Shown: positions 1-9,777 of the stretch, piece after piece
Layout of the letters: each line of letters starts with the position of its first letter
How positions within the stretch are numbered: the first letter of the stretch is position 1
Source: Pomphorhynchus laevis
Taxonomy: Eukaryota; Acanthocephala; Palaeacanthocephala; Echinorhynchida; Pomphorhynchidae
Direction of reading: 5' to 3'
Length of the DNA: 64,000 bases
Assembly (NCBI GenBank): GCA_012934845.2
Contig: WNNJ02003792.1
Location: 1 to 64,000, forward strand
Translations under genes and position numbers: made by a program
The notes under the pieces: generated by a model
What the model was told of the DNA's origin: nothing
What the model saw: only the letters and a program-made list of their open reading frames with translations
Database searches by the model: none

Positions 1-329
1 TGAGCCTACGCCTACCTTTCGTGTTTCGGTCCTTTAATGATCTGCTGAAATTTTCCTCTGCTGCCTTTCTGTAAAAAACAAACGATACAGTTTGTAAGGA
101 AAACATTTCCACTTGTGCAAACTGTACGTTGTTTCCGTCTTTTGTAACAAAAAGACGGAGATAGCACTACAGTTGCCGGAAACAACCGACAATCTGTTTT
201 TGAATTTTCTTGACAGGAAACCGGAATCTGCCAGGTTAATAGAATGAATAATTGCATACACGAGCGAGTATCATCATTTGGTCGGCTTCATAAATTATCC
301 TCGTGTGAAGTCTTTAATCCTAGATGCAG

Positions 330-402
330 CACTGTACACTACAATCAGCGTAGGTGGACCTAATCAGCAGTGAGCCTACGCCTACCTTTCGTGTTTCGGT
401 CC
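330..402 (-). ncRNA. hammerhead-core motif of sat370, copy with a core change
   Basis: This is the same motif as at 700-772, in the first complete unit junction. One core base differs: the heptamer reads CUGAUUA instead of CUGAUGA, changing the G that acts in catalysis in known hammerheads. Stems are unchanged. This copy is predicted inactive even if the others work. Confidence 0.55.
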
Positions 403-699
403 TTTAATGATCTGCTGAAATTTTCCTCTGCTGCCTTTCTGTAAAAACAAACGATACAGTTTGTAAGGAACACATTTCCACTTGTGCAAACTGTACGTTG
501 TTTCCGTCTTTTGTAACAAAAAGACGGAGATAGCACTACAGTTGCCGGAAACAACCGACAATCTGTCATTTAAATTTTCTTGACAGGAAACCGGAATCTG
601 CCAGGTTAATAGAATGAATAATTGCATACACGAGCGAGTATCATCATTTGGTCGGCTTCATAAATTATCCTCGTGTGAAGTCTTTAATCCTAGATGCAG

Positions 700-772
700 C
701 ACTGTACACTACAATCAGCGTAGGTGGACCTCATCAGCAGTGAGCCTACGCCTACCTTTCGTGTTTCGGTCC
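700..772 (-). ncRNA. hammerhead-core motif of sat370, intact core
   Basis: Read on the minus strand the order is GGACC-GAAAC, then GCGTAGG, then CACTG-CTGATGA-GGTCC, then CCTACGC, then GTGTA-CAGTG. The pieces pair as hammerhead stem II (GGACC/GGTCC), stem III (ACAC/GTGT), stem I (CACTG/CAGTG) and an extra helix (GCGTAGG/CCTACGC). The predicted cleavage is after the A complementary to 705. The strand order is not that of a known hammerhead type, so function is inferred, not shown. Confidence 0.6.
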
Positions 773-1015
773 TTTAATGATCTGCTGAAATTTTCCTCTG
801 CTGCCTTTCTGTAAAAACAAACGATACAGTTTGTAAGGAACACATTTCCACTTGTGCAAACTGTACGTTGTTTCCGTCTTTTGTAACAAAAAGACGGAGA
901 TAGCACTACAGTTGCCGGAAACAACCGACAATCTGTCTTTTGAATTTTCTTGACAAAACCGGAATCTGCCAGGTTAATAGAATGAATAATTGCATACACG
1001 AGCGAGTATCATCAA

Positions 1016-1339
1016 TTTCGGTTTCCTGTCAAGAAAATTCAAAAGACAGATTGTCGGTTGTTTCCGGCAACTGTAGTGCTATCTCCGTCTTTTTGTTACA
1101 AAAGACGGAAACAACGTACAGTTTGCACAAGTGGAAATGTGTTCCTTACAAACTGTATCGTTTGTTTTTACAGAAAGGCAGCAGAGGAAAATTTCAGCAG
1201 ATCATTAAAGGACCGAAACACGAAAGGTAGGCGTAGGCTCACTGCTGATGAGGTCCACCTACGCTGATTGTAGTGTACAGTGCTGCATCTAGGATTAAAG
1301 AATTCACACGAGGATAATTTATGAAGCCGACCAAATGAC
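1016..1339 (+). repeat. inverted unit of sat370
   Basis: From about 1016 the sequence is the reverse complement of the 370-bp unit and runs almost one full unit, shifted in phase. It starts inside one unit and passes through the unit boundary near 1240. It ends at about 1339, where LINE sequence begins. The join at 1015 is abrupt, as expected for an inversion or break repair inside the array. Confidence 0.9.
1210..1282 (+). ncRNA. hammerhead-core motif of sat370, plus-strand copy (reference copy)
   Basis: Positions: stem II 1210-1214 with 1252-1256; GAAA 1215-1218; stem III 1218-1221 with 1273-1276; extra helix P2 1231-1237 with 1258-1264; stem I 1240-1244 with 1278-1282; CUGAUGA 1245-1251; predicted cleavage base A1277. 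Every helix is perfectly paired. The pairing is non-nested: stems I and II both use the loop of the stem III/P2 hairpin. Confidence 0.62.
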
Positions 1340-1375
1340 ATAATTTATTGTTTAAACTCATAAGCACCGACGAGC

Positions 1376-1959
1376 TAACTTACCCGCACTGCAATACTTG
1401 CCACGGATGGGGCCACTTGGGCTCTGGATGTGTTAAGGAGAAGTCTTGTGGGGTATGCGGCCTAACGAATTGCCCGCAAGTTGGCGGGAAGTGCTCCTTT
1501 TAGTTCAAGTGTTCAAATTGTGGAGGAGCCCATCCGGCGTGGTCCAGGAAGTGTGCGAACTTCAAACTGTATTGTTCCCGCCACTGCTCATCCCACCTCA
1601 ATAAAAAAGATGATCCCTTGACTTTTGGTGCAGTTGCGGGTAGAATTACTTACAACGACCTCATCAGGTTAGTCGACTCCACAAGACAAGCAATCTTCAA
1701 GCAATTTTAGAACTTGATTCACACACAGCTCGCCTTATTTTTTACCACTCCAGTAATCACCGACCCTCCGGTCCTGAAGGAATCAAAGAAAAGAGCAGCA
1801 TCCTCACACAGAGTTCCTCCTGTAAAGAGCTTGAAAATGTTAAAATCTAAGGTCGAATATGCAGCCGTTGCACTCATGGGAAATGAAGATAATGCCCGTG
1901 GGCAAGTGTCTTCCCTAGTAGGGGCTTGTGGTGGAAAAGGCGACCTTTCCGCCCCCTAG
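1376..1959 (+). pseudogene. LINE ORF1 remnant with CCHC zinc knuckles
   Basis: The frame starting near 1378 shows a CX2CX4HX4C knuckle (CNTCHGWGHLGSGC), then CGVCG, then a second knuckle-like CSNCGGAHPAWSRKC after an in-frame stop near 1500. Such knuckles bind nucleic acid in ORF1 proteins of Jockey- and I-type LINEs. The frame then shifts, and an open stretch at 1714-1959 (81 codons) covers the ORF1 C-terminal end. The N-terminal part is missing. Confidence 0.7.
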
Positions 1960-2029
1960 CTCCGTCTAGGTCAAGGCAATCCCACCCAGCTAATCTAATG
2001 CAATACAGAGTACTCGTGCTTCAGTGAAA

Positions 2030-2854
2030 TTCGGGAAGTGCTTCTGCCCTTAGACTTCTATCCGGTAGAGATGCAGATGTCATAGTCCTTCAGGAGACGC
2101 GGTCTATCCGTCTCCCTCAGTACATTACTCGATTTATCCTAAAGCACATGTGTTCCCATTATACTTCGTACATAACCCCTCCTCACTCATCTTCATCTCA
2201 AGGACTCTTGACCTTATTTAAGTTCTCCTTAAGTTCCTCCCTCCTGTTAAACTATACATGTCCAGCTATGTCTTGTTTAGTAGTTTCACTCTGTAAGAAC
2301 GGTAAACGCCTCAGTCTAGCCAATGTCTACACCCGTCCTGGGGAGATACACAAGAACCGTGTCACCCTGGATAGTATTATCGACAGCGGCTACGACATGA
2401 TACTTGGGGATTTCAACGACAGAACTGGTCGTTGGATCAATGCAGCACTTCGCAGAGCTAGGAACGGTTATCATATTCACAAACCACCTCCCTCTACCTT
2501 TCATTGCATATCAACAAATTCAATCCTCGACATTTTACTGCTTCACTCGAGGTGGTTGTTAAAACCCCTATGCATGGAGCAGTCGCGCCACAATTGTCCA
2601 CCTCTCATGACCTAATTCGTTGGAGAATTGAGAAATATACGTTGCTTCGAAGAAGGTTTCACTTTGATCTTTCACTTTCATTCCCCAGAATGGGGAATGA
2701 AAGTCTGACCGAATTTAATACCTACCTTATTTCGCAAGCTACCGCGATTTTATCGACTACCTATAAAGGTCGTATATACAATTCCACTTCAACGAAACTC
2801 AAAGTCCTAGCGAAATTGCTTAACCTCCCTAATCTCTCTGTTTCCGCCAGTTAG
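2030..2854 (+). pseudogene. LINE APE-type endonuclease, decayed
   Basis: Two hallmarks of AP-endonuclease-like LINE nucleases are visible: VIVLQETR near 2070 (the glutamate of the QE motif) and MILGDFNDRTGRW near 2400 (the GDFN metal/phosphate motif). The nuclease nicks target DNA to prime reverse transcription. Open stretches at 2148-2615 and 2504-2854 overlap in different frames, so the gene is frameshifted. The second stretch carries the linker towards the RT. Confidence 0.7.
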
Positions 2855-3209
2855 GCTCTAGCGAATGAATACTGGATCACTAGATATAGATTCCAGCTGA
2901 GTAAGGATAGGACGAGTATTGCTCGCCTTAGTCCTTCTCAGTCTTCCTTTTGGAAGATTTTCAAGAAGGAGAAGTTTGTTTGCTGGAAGGATAGAGCATT
3001 GAGTTGGATAGGGAATGTAGGCCTTGATAAAGTTTTAGAGGAGTCACTAGCCCTACACAACTATGGAGCACTCAATCACCTCAACCAATCCCACCTTGGT
3101 GTAACTTGGGAGTAGAGATATATCTGTTACGGATATCCTTAACTCCTGTGGTCCACTCACGGTCACTTTCAAATCCGTCGCTCCACTTTCTTCTCGGGAA
3201 TGTCAGCTT

Positions 3210-4337
3210 TTGACAGCTGATCAGAGAAGAGAGGTGGCCGTCACAATGCTTTTAGCCTCCCCATCCGATGTAGCAGGCATCAATATTAGTAAGCGTGTTT
3301 TTCTTCCTAAGAAAAAATCCTGCTCGTACCCTAATGATCTGGGACTTATTTCGATTCAAAATACCCTCATTTCGATTTACGAAAAAGCGATTGCGCGTAA
3401 AATCCGCGACCATTTAAGTAGGCGTAATATGATCCATCCAGGTTTTCATGGGTTCGTCAAAGGTCGCTCGGTCCATTCAGCAGTTGGTGAGGTAGAGCAG
3501 TTTTGTCGGGATAATAGCCATCGCCTAGTTGTGGCTCTTTTCCTTGATTTTTATGCTGCCTTTGACTGCATCTCCATTCCTTTTGTGATCTCTTCTCTCA
3601 TGTCCCTCGGGTTGCCTGCGAGAATTGTGAACAGAGTGGAGATCCTGCTGTATACCAAGCGTTTTTACTATGAAGACGACCCTAATGCGCGTCAGTTCTA
3701 CCCTATTACGGGTGTGCCTCCAGTTTCCCCATTTTCTATTATCTTATACCTTGCTGCCTCTATTAAACTATTCAAAATATTTAAACGCGAACAACGTCTA
3801 GTCGTGTACGCTGATGACACCACATCCCTGTTCACTGGACGCAGGTGTAAAGACGTAGTCTCTGACATCAGCCGTTTCTTTTCAAGATTAAAAGACCAGC
3901 TACCCCAATCCAATCTTATTTTAAACTCTGCAAAATCGCAGGTGGTAGTCTTTCATGGCTCCCCTGCAACAAAGAAAAACCTTAAGAGACTAGCACTCTT
4001 TGCGCTCTCCTCCATATTTGCCTCTGAACCACTCCCCACCTTTACAAGTCGAGTAAAATACCTGGGGTTCACCGTTACGGTGAACTGGTCGGTGAAAGCT
4101 GACCTGGATAGATTCAAACGTATCCTGAAGAAATCTAGGTGGTCCCTGAAACGGGCTCAACATCTGTCATTGAAAGGGAAAACCCAGGTGTGCCTCTGGG
4201 TCACTTGGGCTATCTCGGCATTAGTCTTCTTTTCGAGAAGACGTCCCCCAGAGCAAAGGCTAAGGTTTCTTAAGCTCCTCGTCTCTCATTTATCTAGCAT
4301 AGTCAGTCTTGATTGGATTCTTCGGGGGGGGGATTGA
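3210..4337 (+). pseudogene. LINE reverse transcriptase (375-codon open stretch)
   Basis: This is the longest open stretch of the LINE. In order it shows finger motifs (RVFLPKK; PNDLGLISIQNTLISIYEK), the palm motif ALFLDFYAAFDCI (first catalytic Asp), a degenerate template-grip motif at GVPPVSP (usual GVPQGSPLSP), the catalytic VVYADDTTSLF and a thumb with KYLGFTV. It copies the element's RNA at the nicked target. The grip-motif change and the missing C-terminal end suggest it no longer works. Confidence 0.85.
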
Positions 4338-4703
4338 AAGACCCCGTGTGGTTCAGTCGAAATACGGCGTGTTGGATTGGCTGGAGGGCTCAGATCCCGT
4401 TGGACTTGAGGCCGTGATATCATTATGAAGACTAAATGCTGTTATGAGTTGTCTTATCTGAACTGCAGTTGTTTTTTCTAATGTCTCTATTCGTATTTTT
4501 TAGTGGTTGTTAGTTATTTATTTAAAAAATTCCTTATTCTTATTATTATAATGAAACACAGCAGCTGTTAAATATAATAATACAACAATATTTATTACAA
4601 AACATAACATACAGCGGGAATTCAACCCATTTCAAATATACATACTGTTTATGGTTTCTTCACAGTTACAAATTATCATTACAAATCACACTTTATCAAC
4701 ATC

Positions 4704-6145
4704 CTAGTTAAGGAACTGATGATTGTCAGTATTCCTTGTGTTTTCGCCGGTCTGTTGATCTTTTCTTGGGGAGGTTCTTCTTTTAGCTCGCAGTGTCATT
4801 GATACACACTTAGCGATCGTTGTTGATATTTTGCTACGAATTTTAGCTATGCAATCTGAATACGATGTCTTTCTTTTAAGTGACATTATGGTTGCGGTCT
4901 TTCTAAATACAATGTCGGCTGCTTTCCCAATGCCACCAGTTGTCGAGATTATTATCGGATGAAAGAACGCGTTTTCTACTTTAGTGATTCTTTCAGCATA
5001 TTTACTGATTTTCCTCGATTCATGGTATTGGAATGGATTTGACATACGATCGTGAGCATAAGACGGAGCCAAAGTATTGTATATGCATACGTCCATGTAG
5101 GACCTGCCCGTAATATGTCCAAACAATCCTGTACATTTGATATCCGAGCGTGCATCTCTATCTCTTGTAGTCGTTGACTTTTCTAAGATGACATTAGCGG
5201 GAATCGGCGTAAGTTGTGCTTCTAATTGAACATCATGACATGTTTCCCGTAGCATTTTCCCCATCTCAATTGTCACTGCATTGTGTCGTATGAAACTATG
5301 GCCTGCTGATTTGCACGAAAGTGCATGTGGAATATCGAAATCTTGACCACAATTGCATTTAGAGGGTTCGGATTGATTTTTCCAGTTGTATCTGGCAGCA
5401 AGGGCATCTCTGAATTCGTTCGTGTTCAGAAATAATTTATTGTCTAAGTTTCTTGGGTCAAGCCAAGCTGAAGAGCCGATCCTACTTGCGTTTTCGATGA
5501 TCGTCAAAAGTTCGTCGGAGGCGGATTTCAAATCATCTCTTGCCTGTTGGATCCTGTTTTTTTATCGACTTTAATTTCCTGACGTATGCGATCCTGCATT
5601 TTTGCGGCTTCCATACCTTCGATTTCCTGCATTGCAGGCTCGCTAACTGAGAGTGAATAATTGTATTCTTGTGCAGCACCTTGACAGGGTTCTATTATGT
5701 TCAGTCCTCCATTTTTTATTAGCATCGAGATTATTTTTTCAATATGTTCACTTCCAACTTGATAATGCATCATATCAGGCAGTGTGAGATTGAAAAGTAG
5801 CTCGCGCAGAGGCTCATACCAGGAGTCTTGTGTCTCACAAGTTCGTTTTATATACGTAAGCTTATGTTGTAGCGCTTTGACCAAGAGTAAGTATGACGCA
5901 AATGCTTTGTGATTTGTGATTTCATGAAGTCGTGAGTGTTCATTGCATTTCATCAAGATCGCCTCTTCGCATTTTATCTTCATGTATTCCTTTGATCCGA
6001 TGAAGCTTCCCAAATAATTCACACCATCTGATTTGATTGTGATGTCTTTCAGTTTCGTCGCAGAAATTTCATCCAGTCTCGATTCGTTTTTGATAAGGAG
6101 TATGCATTTGGAAGGGTTGATATGAAGAGCCGAATTTAGCACCAA
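4704..6145 (-). pseudogene. RLE-A C-terminal half: thumb, zinc motif, restriction-like nuclease
   Basis: Two frames (4704-5531 and 5528-6145) cover the RT thumb and the C-terminal module. The zinc-like motif reads CNCG..HALSCKSAG..RHN (about 5290-5360). The nuclease core follows: RDARSDIKCTG and SYMDVCIYN supply the acidic residues expected of a PD-(D/E)XK fold. Next come the family signatures YHESRKISKYAERI and a conserved STTGGIG. The module nicks target DNA in R2-like elements. The two frames overlap by four bases, a frame break rather than a planned overlap. Confidence 0.78.
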
Positions 6146-6830
6146 TTCGAATTATCTCTTTCCATGTCGCTTCGAGATCAGTTATCGTTCCTACACAGGC
6201 ACAGTCGTCCGCGTACCATTTTTGGATTGTCCTCTTCGAAACGTTATGTAGTCTCGTAATTAGTGGCACGGTGGCTAAGGCAAAGGCGGCCATTGATAGG
6301 GGGTCACCCTGGATGAATCCCTCATCGGATCTTAGCGTTTCTCCACCAACTAATAGTTCGTTGGGTGTTCCGTAGGTGTTCAGTAAGATTTTCTCCATTG
6401 CGGAGCATGTATATGTTATGTTTGCCAGCGCTAACTTTCTGTTTATGTTATTAAATGCGTTTCTAGCATCGATCAAGAGGATATTCATATCATCACGCTG
6501 CATGTTAGCTTTTCGGATTGAGTACACAGCAATTTCTGTCCCGCATTTCTGACCGACGCACAATTGAGTATTCCCGCACACTGAGAGTAGATCGCCGGAG
6601 ATCTGTGTGAGAATTACGCGTCCAATTATTCTCCGAAGGGCTTCACCTATGGCAATCGGTCTGACTCCAGGCCTCTTATCTAACGGAATCAGACGACATG
6701 ATGTGTATGCTCTCAATCTGCGAGGGTCGACTTCTTCAGTAGCGATTTGGATTGTGAAGTCGCATATTGATTTGGTTAATTCTTCAGATGCCTTCCCGTG
6801 TGCTGTTAAGAACTTGTGCCAGGCCTTCAT
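6069..6830 (-). pseudogene. RLE-A reverse transcriptase domain
   Basis: RT motifs in order are SCRLIPLDKRPGVRPIAIGE, RRIIGR, LLIDARNAFNNINR (first catalytic Asp), FIQGDPLSMAAFA (template grip) and KWYADDCACVG (catalytic DD). The sequence type is that of RLE-bearing LINEs common in invertebrates. It breaks into the next frame just after the palm domain. A homologous RT is in RLE-C and, damaged, in RLE-E2. Confidence 0.85.
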
Positions 6831-7770
6831 GTCAACTCCGGAAGACCTGCCGATCCGCTCATTTGTCTCGATGTTGCTTTTATATCTTGGGGTTGGAGGG
6901 AATAGGTTCTTACGTCATGATGTTCCTTGGCGCCATGTAGGGTATTCTTCAATACGTATGTAGGATCTGCTGGTGCAGCGCTTGGATGCAGCTCGTGGAG
7001 AATATTTCTTACGGATCTCTCTTTGAGCATCGAGTCAATCGAAAGAATACCGCCGAGCGGTCCGACTAGATATCTTGATGCTGTTGCGATTCGCCCATTT
7101 TTCACGAAACTTATGTGGCATCAATTTTCGTTTTGTTTTTAATAGTATTTAGCGAGGCTAATTTTCTTGCCTGAATGTATCGTGCTTCATTCATCAGCTC
7201 TTCACGTCGATTCATCTTCCACGGTTTGATTCTTCTCTCCAATGATTTTCTAACGAGGCTTATTTTTCTAGCTGCAATTCTCTGTAGGATGAGTTGACAC
7301 ATGACCGTCACCTGTTGCAAGGGATCGCAGTCTGGCTTGTCGCTGTTGAAGTCTTTGAAGCATGCCGCTATTATATCTAGGAATTCTTCGCTAGCGTTGC
7401 AGCCGGGCTGGTCGAATGAATTCGGTATCCAGTGTATCACTTCCTCAAATGCTTCTTGGTGATTAAAAGGCCTTTTGGTCAGAGTGTCAGGGTTCTGAGC
7501 CATTGAATCATGTTGTGGGGTCTCGTTGCGACCGCGGTCCTGCGCCACGAGTGTAGCTTGATTAGTAGGGCCATTTTTGAATTAGCTGGCTGAGCAGTTG
7601 GTACATGGCCGGCCTGCTTCGACGCAGCGGCATTAATCTTCAGAGAAATGATGCCTGTTTTTACACCCATCTGCTCTGCAGTTGACGCACTTTCTGCCAG
7701 TCTTAACGCATTTGCACCATTTGCAAACAGCGGCAGGTCCATTGCAGGTGCAGCAGAGGTTATGATTAGA
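6827..7770 (-). pseudogene. RLE-A N-terminal region with Cys-rich domain
   Basis: Near 7660-7765, on the minus strand, a frame reads CCTCNGPAAVCKWCKC, then KTGRKCVNCRADGCKN: about ten cysteines in 36 residues, a likely zinc cluster reminiscent of CXC (tesmin-type) domains. Downstream (7111-7548) is a conserved domain with WIPNSFDQPGCNASEEFL and MCQLILQRIAARK, also present in RLE-C and RLE-E2. Its role is unknown; nucleic-acid binding is the likely one. The frames at 7479-7781, 7111-7548 and 6827-7105 do not join cleanly. Confidence 0.7.
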
Positions 7771-7932
7771 TGGCTTCCCACGAACCATTCTGATCGAGAT
7801 TGGGTTCGCAGGCGACTGTGTATTTAAGTGTAGTTATCAGATATAATCTTGTTGCGATACTCTTTTGTATGTATTTTAGATCTTTTTTGTATGTTATTTT
7901 ATTGAATATATTAACTCTCAAACTTTGTTAGA

Positions 7933-8050
7933 TTGTCGTTGTCGTAGTCGATGTCGTCAATGGTTGTCATTGTCGTTGTCGATGTCGTCGATGGTTGTCG
8001 TTGTCGATGTCGTCGATGGTTGTCGTTGTCGATGTCGTCGATGGTTGTTG
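7933..8050 (-). repeat. 25-bp minisatellite at the 5' end of RLE-A
   Basis: A 25-bp unit built of gatgtcgtcgat and ggttgtcgttgtc repeats about 4.5 times. In element sense it is rich in CGACAAC. It lies directly 5' of the Cys-rich ORF, as does a CGACAAC-rich minisatellite in RLE-E2 (15708-15885), so it is probably part of the 5' UTR. Confidence 0.85.
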
Positions 8051-8119
8051 TATTTATGTATTTACTATAGATTGTATGTTATTTATTGTATGTATATTAA
8101 ATCCTAAACTCTTTTAAGG

Positions 8120-9420
8120 TCTTTAATTTTTTTAATAAAATAATTATAATAATTTACAAGAAAGGGGGTTCCCGCAAATGGGCCCATACATAACTTTCAC
8201 TGTCAAAGTTGTAATTGATTTTTAAAACAAGGCGTTCACTATCGTATGTGCTGCCTTCTCTGTTTCCTCTTAGACTTCGAAGGCATGCATATGCTGTTCG
8301 AGCAATTTCAAAGGAAACGCGGCGTTTGATATTTGTGATGACATGCGCATATTTTGTAATACCTCGTTGTGTGCGAACTTATGCGATTCGTCTGAACAAC
8401 GTGCCTGTCTCTTTCCCAATGCCACCAGAAGAGGAGAAAATTAGCGGAATGAACCTGCTGCGCTCGATTGCTTTAATTCTTTCTGAATATTTGCCATGTT
8501 TGCGTGATTCATTGTGCTGGAAGGATGCGCCCACTAATTGATTGACGAACGACTGAGCAAAGATGTTAAACACGTTGACGTCAAAGAACGTCCGCTCTAA
8601 TCGCTCGTTTCACAGGCCCAAACAGGATATGTCCAGCCTTGCCACGGCGGCTCGACTTGTTGATGTTGCGACGAATTTTAGGGTGTCAGGGACCGGTAGT
8701 AGGTTTGGTTCTATTACTACATCACAACAAATGGTCGATATTTCTTTTGAAATTTTATCTCGGACGGAGTCGTGTCTGATTGACGGTAATCCTCCCGATC
8801 TGCATGAGAGTGCGTGGCTCACCGTGATTTCTTCACCACAAGAGTATGATTTGCCGATCAAGTCACTTGGGGTTTGCCCATAGCGAGCGGAAATGACATC
8901 TGTGAACTCCCTTGATGACATACAAGAGCGTTCGTTTTTCAGAGGGAGGGCGCTGAGCCATGAAGATGCCCCGTCTCTTTGAGCATGATTGACGGCGGTC
9001 AGAACAACGGTGTCCATAATGTAAAGTGCCTCTGACAGCCTATGATGATGTATGTTTTTACGTCGCGCCATAATTTGATCGATTGTTTTTGATTGTATGT
9101 TTCTCAATGCTTGTCCGATTAAACCGGAGTCGTATGTGCTACTGGTTGTCTTTGAGGATTCGTAGTCTGTTTGAGCAGTTATTGCAGGGTCAAATATTCC
9201 CAACCCGCCCATTTTTAGAGGAGACATCAGGATCGTTTTCCATGCATTTTCAATCGGCCATCGAGTAATTTCATTGAGAAAAACACTCCTTAAGGTCTCA
9301 GATACGCCTCGCAACATCTCTTGATCGCACTGGATAGTCCGAGTGATATAGGTCCATTTTGCTTGTATTGCATGTGTCAAGCCCGAGTATGCGACTTGTG
9401 GGTCGATTTTCGCCACGTTA
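8120..9420 (-). mobile_element. RLE-type LINE, copy RLE-B (5'-truncated)
   Basis: The 3' part of a second RLE family, on the minus strand. The 3' UTR at 8164-8187 contains the GGGCCCATTTGCGGG hairpin motif in sense and ends in an A/T tail near 8130. Coding pieces at 8379-8573 and 8610-9416 carry the thumb, the CSCGEEITVSHALSCRSGG zinc motif, the start of the nuclease (AVARLDISCLG) and the YSERIKAIERSRF block; the frame breaks inside the nuclease. It is cut at 9420 within the thumb, upstream of which only short AAGGTCTTTAATAAT repeats are seen. A second copy is at 19098-19945. Confidence 0.82.
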
Positions 9421-9777
9421 TTAAGGTCTTTAATAACGTTATTAAGGTCTTTATTATTAAGGTCTTTAATAATAATAATTTTTTAAATGCACAAGTTTTT
9501 ATTATAAAACAATAATAATACAATTAAAATTTACAATCAAAAAGTTACCCGCAAATGGGCCCTAATATAATCATTAAATTTAAGACTCTTCATTAAAATC
9601 TCAGCCATCCGTAGCGGATCCACGACTAATTATCCCCGAATGGATTTGCTGTCCGTGCTCGAACCGGTGAAATGCAGAGCGGGGGCTGCGAAGACACATA
9701 GAAGTTGATCGCGCAAGGGAGAAACTTATCCTTCGTCAGATAAGTGCACGTCGCATACTCTATTTCGCGCTTATTGG

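Larger units (their letters stand above)
1..1015 (-). repeat. 370-bp tandem repeat, three head-to-tail units (sat370)
   Basis: The same sequence restarts at 1, 371 and 741, giving a 370-bp period. Units differ at only a few positions, so the array is young. The third unit stops near 1015, where the array flips orientation. The left edge of the window cuts the array, so its true length is unknown. There is no convincing protein: frames translating the unit are not protein-like and do not resemble a known family. Each unit junction carries a hammerhead-like RNA motif on the minus strand, so the biological sense strand here is probably minus. It is a distant relative of the 400-bp repeat at 29806-30398. 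Confidence 0.93.
1340..4440 (+). mobile_element. broken Jockey/I-type LINE (APE endonuclease + RT)
   Basis: This is a non-LTR retrotransposon in plus orientation. It has the usual order: a gag-like ORF1 end with CCHC zinc knuckles (1376-1560), an APE-type endonuclease (about 2030-2500) and a reverse transcriptase (3210-4337). The 5' end abuts the inverted satellite unit and is truncated within ORF1. Frame breaks separate ORF1, endonuclease and RT pieces, so it is dead. The CCHC knuckles plus APE nuclease point to the Jockey/I/R1 group, but I cannot fix the clade. Confidence 0.85.
4540..8052 (-). mobile_element. RLE-type LINE, copy RLE-A (near full length, broken)
   Basis: This is a non-LTR retrotransposon on the minus strand. 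From its 5' end it has a CGACAAC-based minisatellite, a Cys-rich N-terminal domain, a conserved alpha-helical N-domain, an RT, a CCHC-like motif and a C-terminal restriction-like endonuclease (RLE). It belongs to the R2/R4/NeSL-type superfamily rather than the APE-type LINEs. Coding pieces lie in at least five overlapping or adjacent frames, so it is broken. The 3' end runs into TTATTATAAT-type A/T sequence near 4545. R4/Dong-like elements prefer TAA-rich targets, but I cannot assign a clade. Confidence 0.82.

Noticed and set aside
1210-1256. Reading the 370-bp motif as an ordinary type II hammerhead
   Set aside because: Type II needs the UH strand between GAAA and CUGAUGA. No base in that 26-nt stretch allows both a stem III and a stem I; the matching UH strand lies after CUGAUGA.
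1-1267. Open frames of 60-96 codons in the 370-bp repeat on both strands
   Set aside because: They exist in several frames, shift with small indels between units and match no family. The unit is explained by a repeat with an RNA motif.
4615-4650. RLE-A 3' end as another copy of the CCC-AUUUGC-GGG hairpin
   Set aside because: There is a GGG...CCC pairing (ATGGGTTGAATTCCC in sense) but the order and loop differ, so I did not count it as the same motif.
7933-8050. CRISPR-like array at the direct repeats
   Set aside because: Contiguous 25-bp units without spacers, in an animal LINE 5' region. The same holds for 15708-15885.
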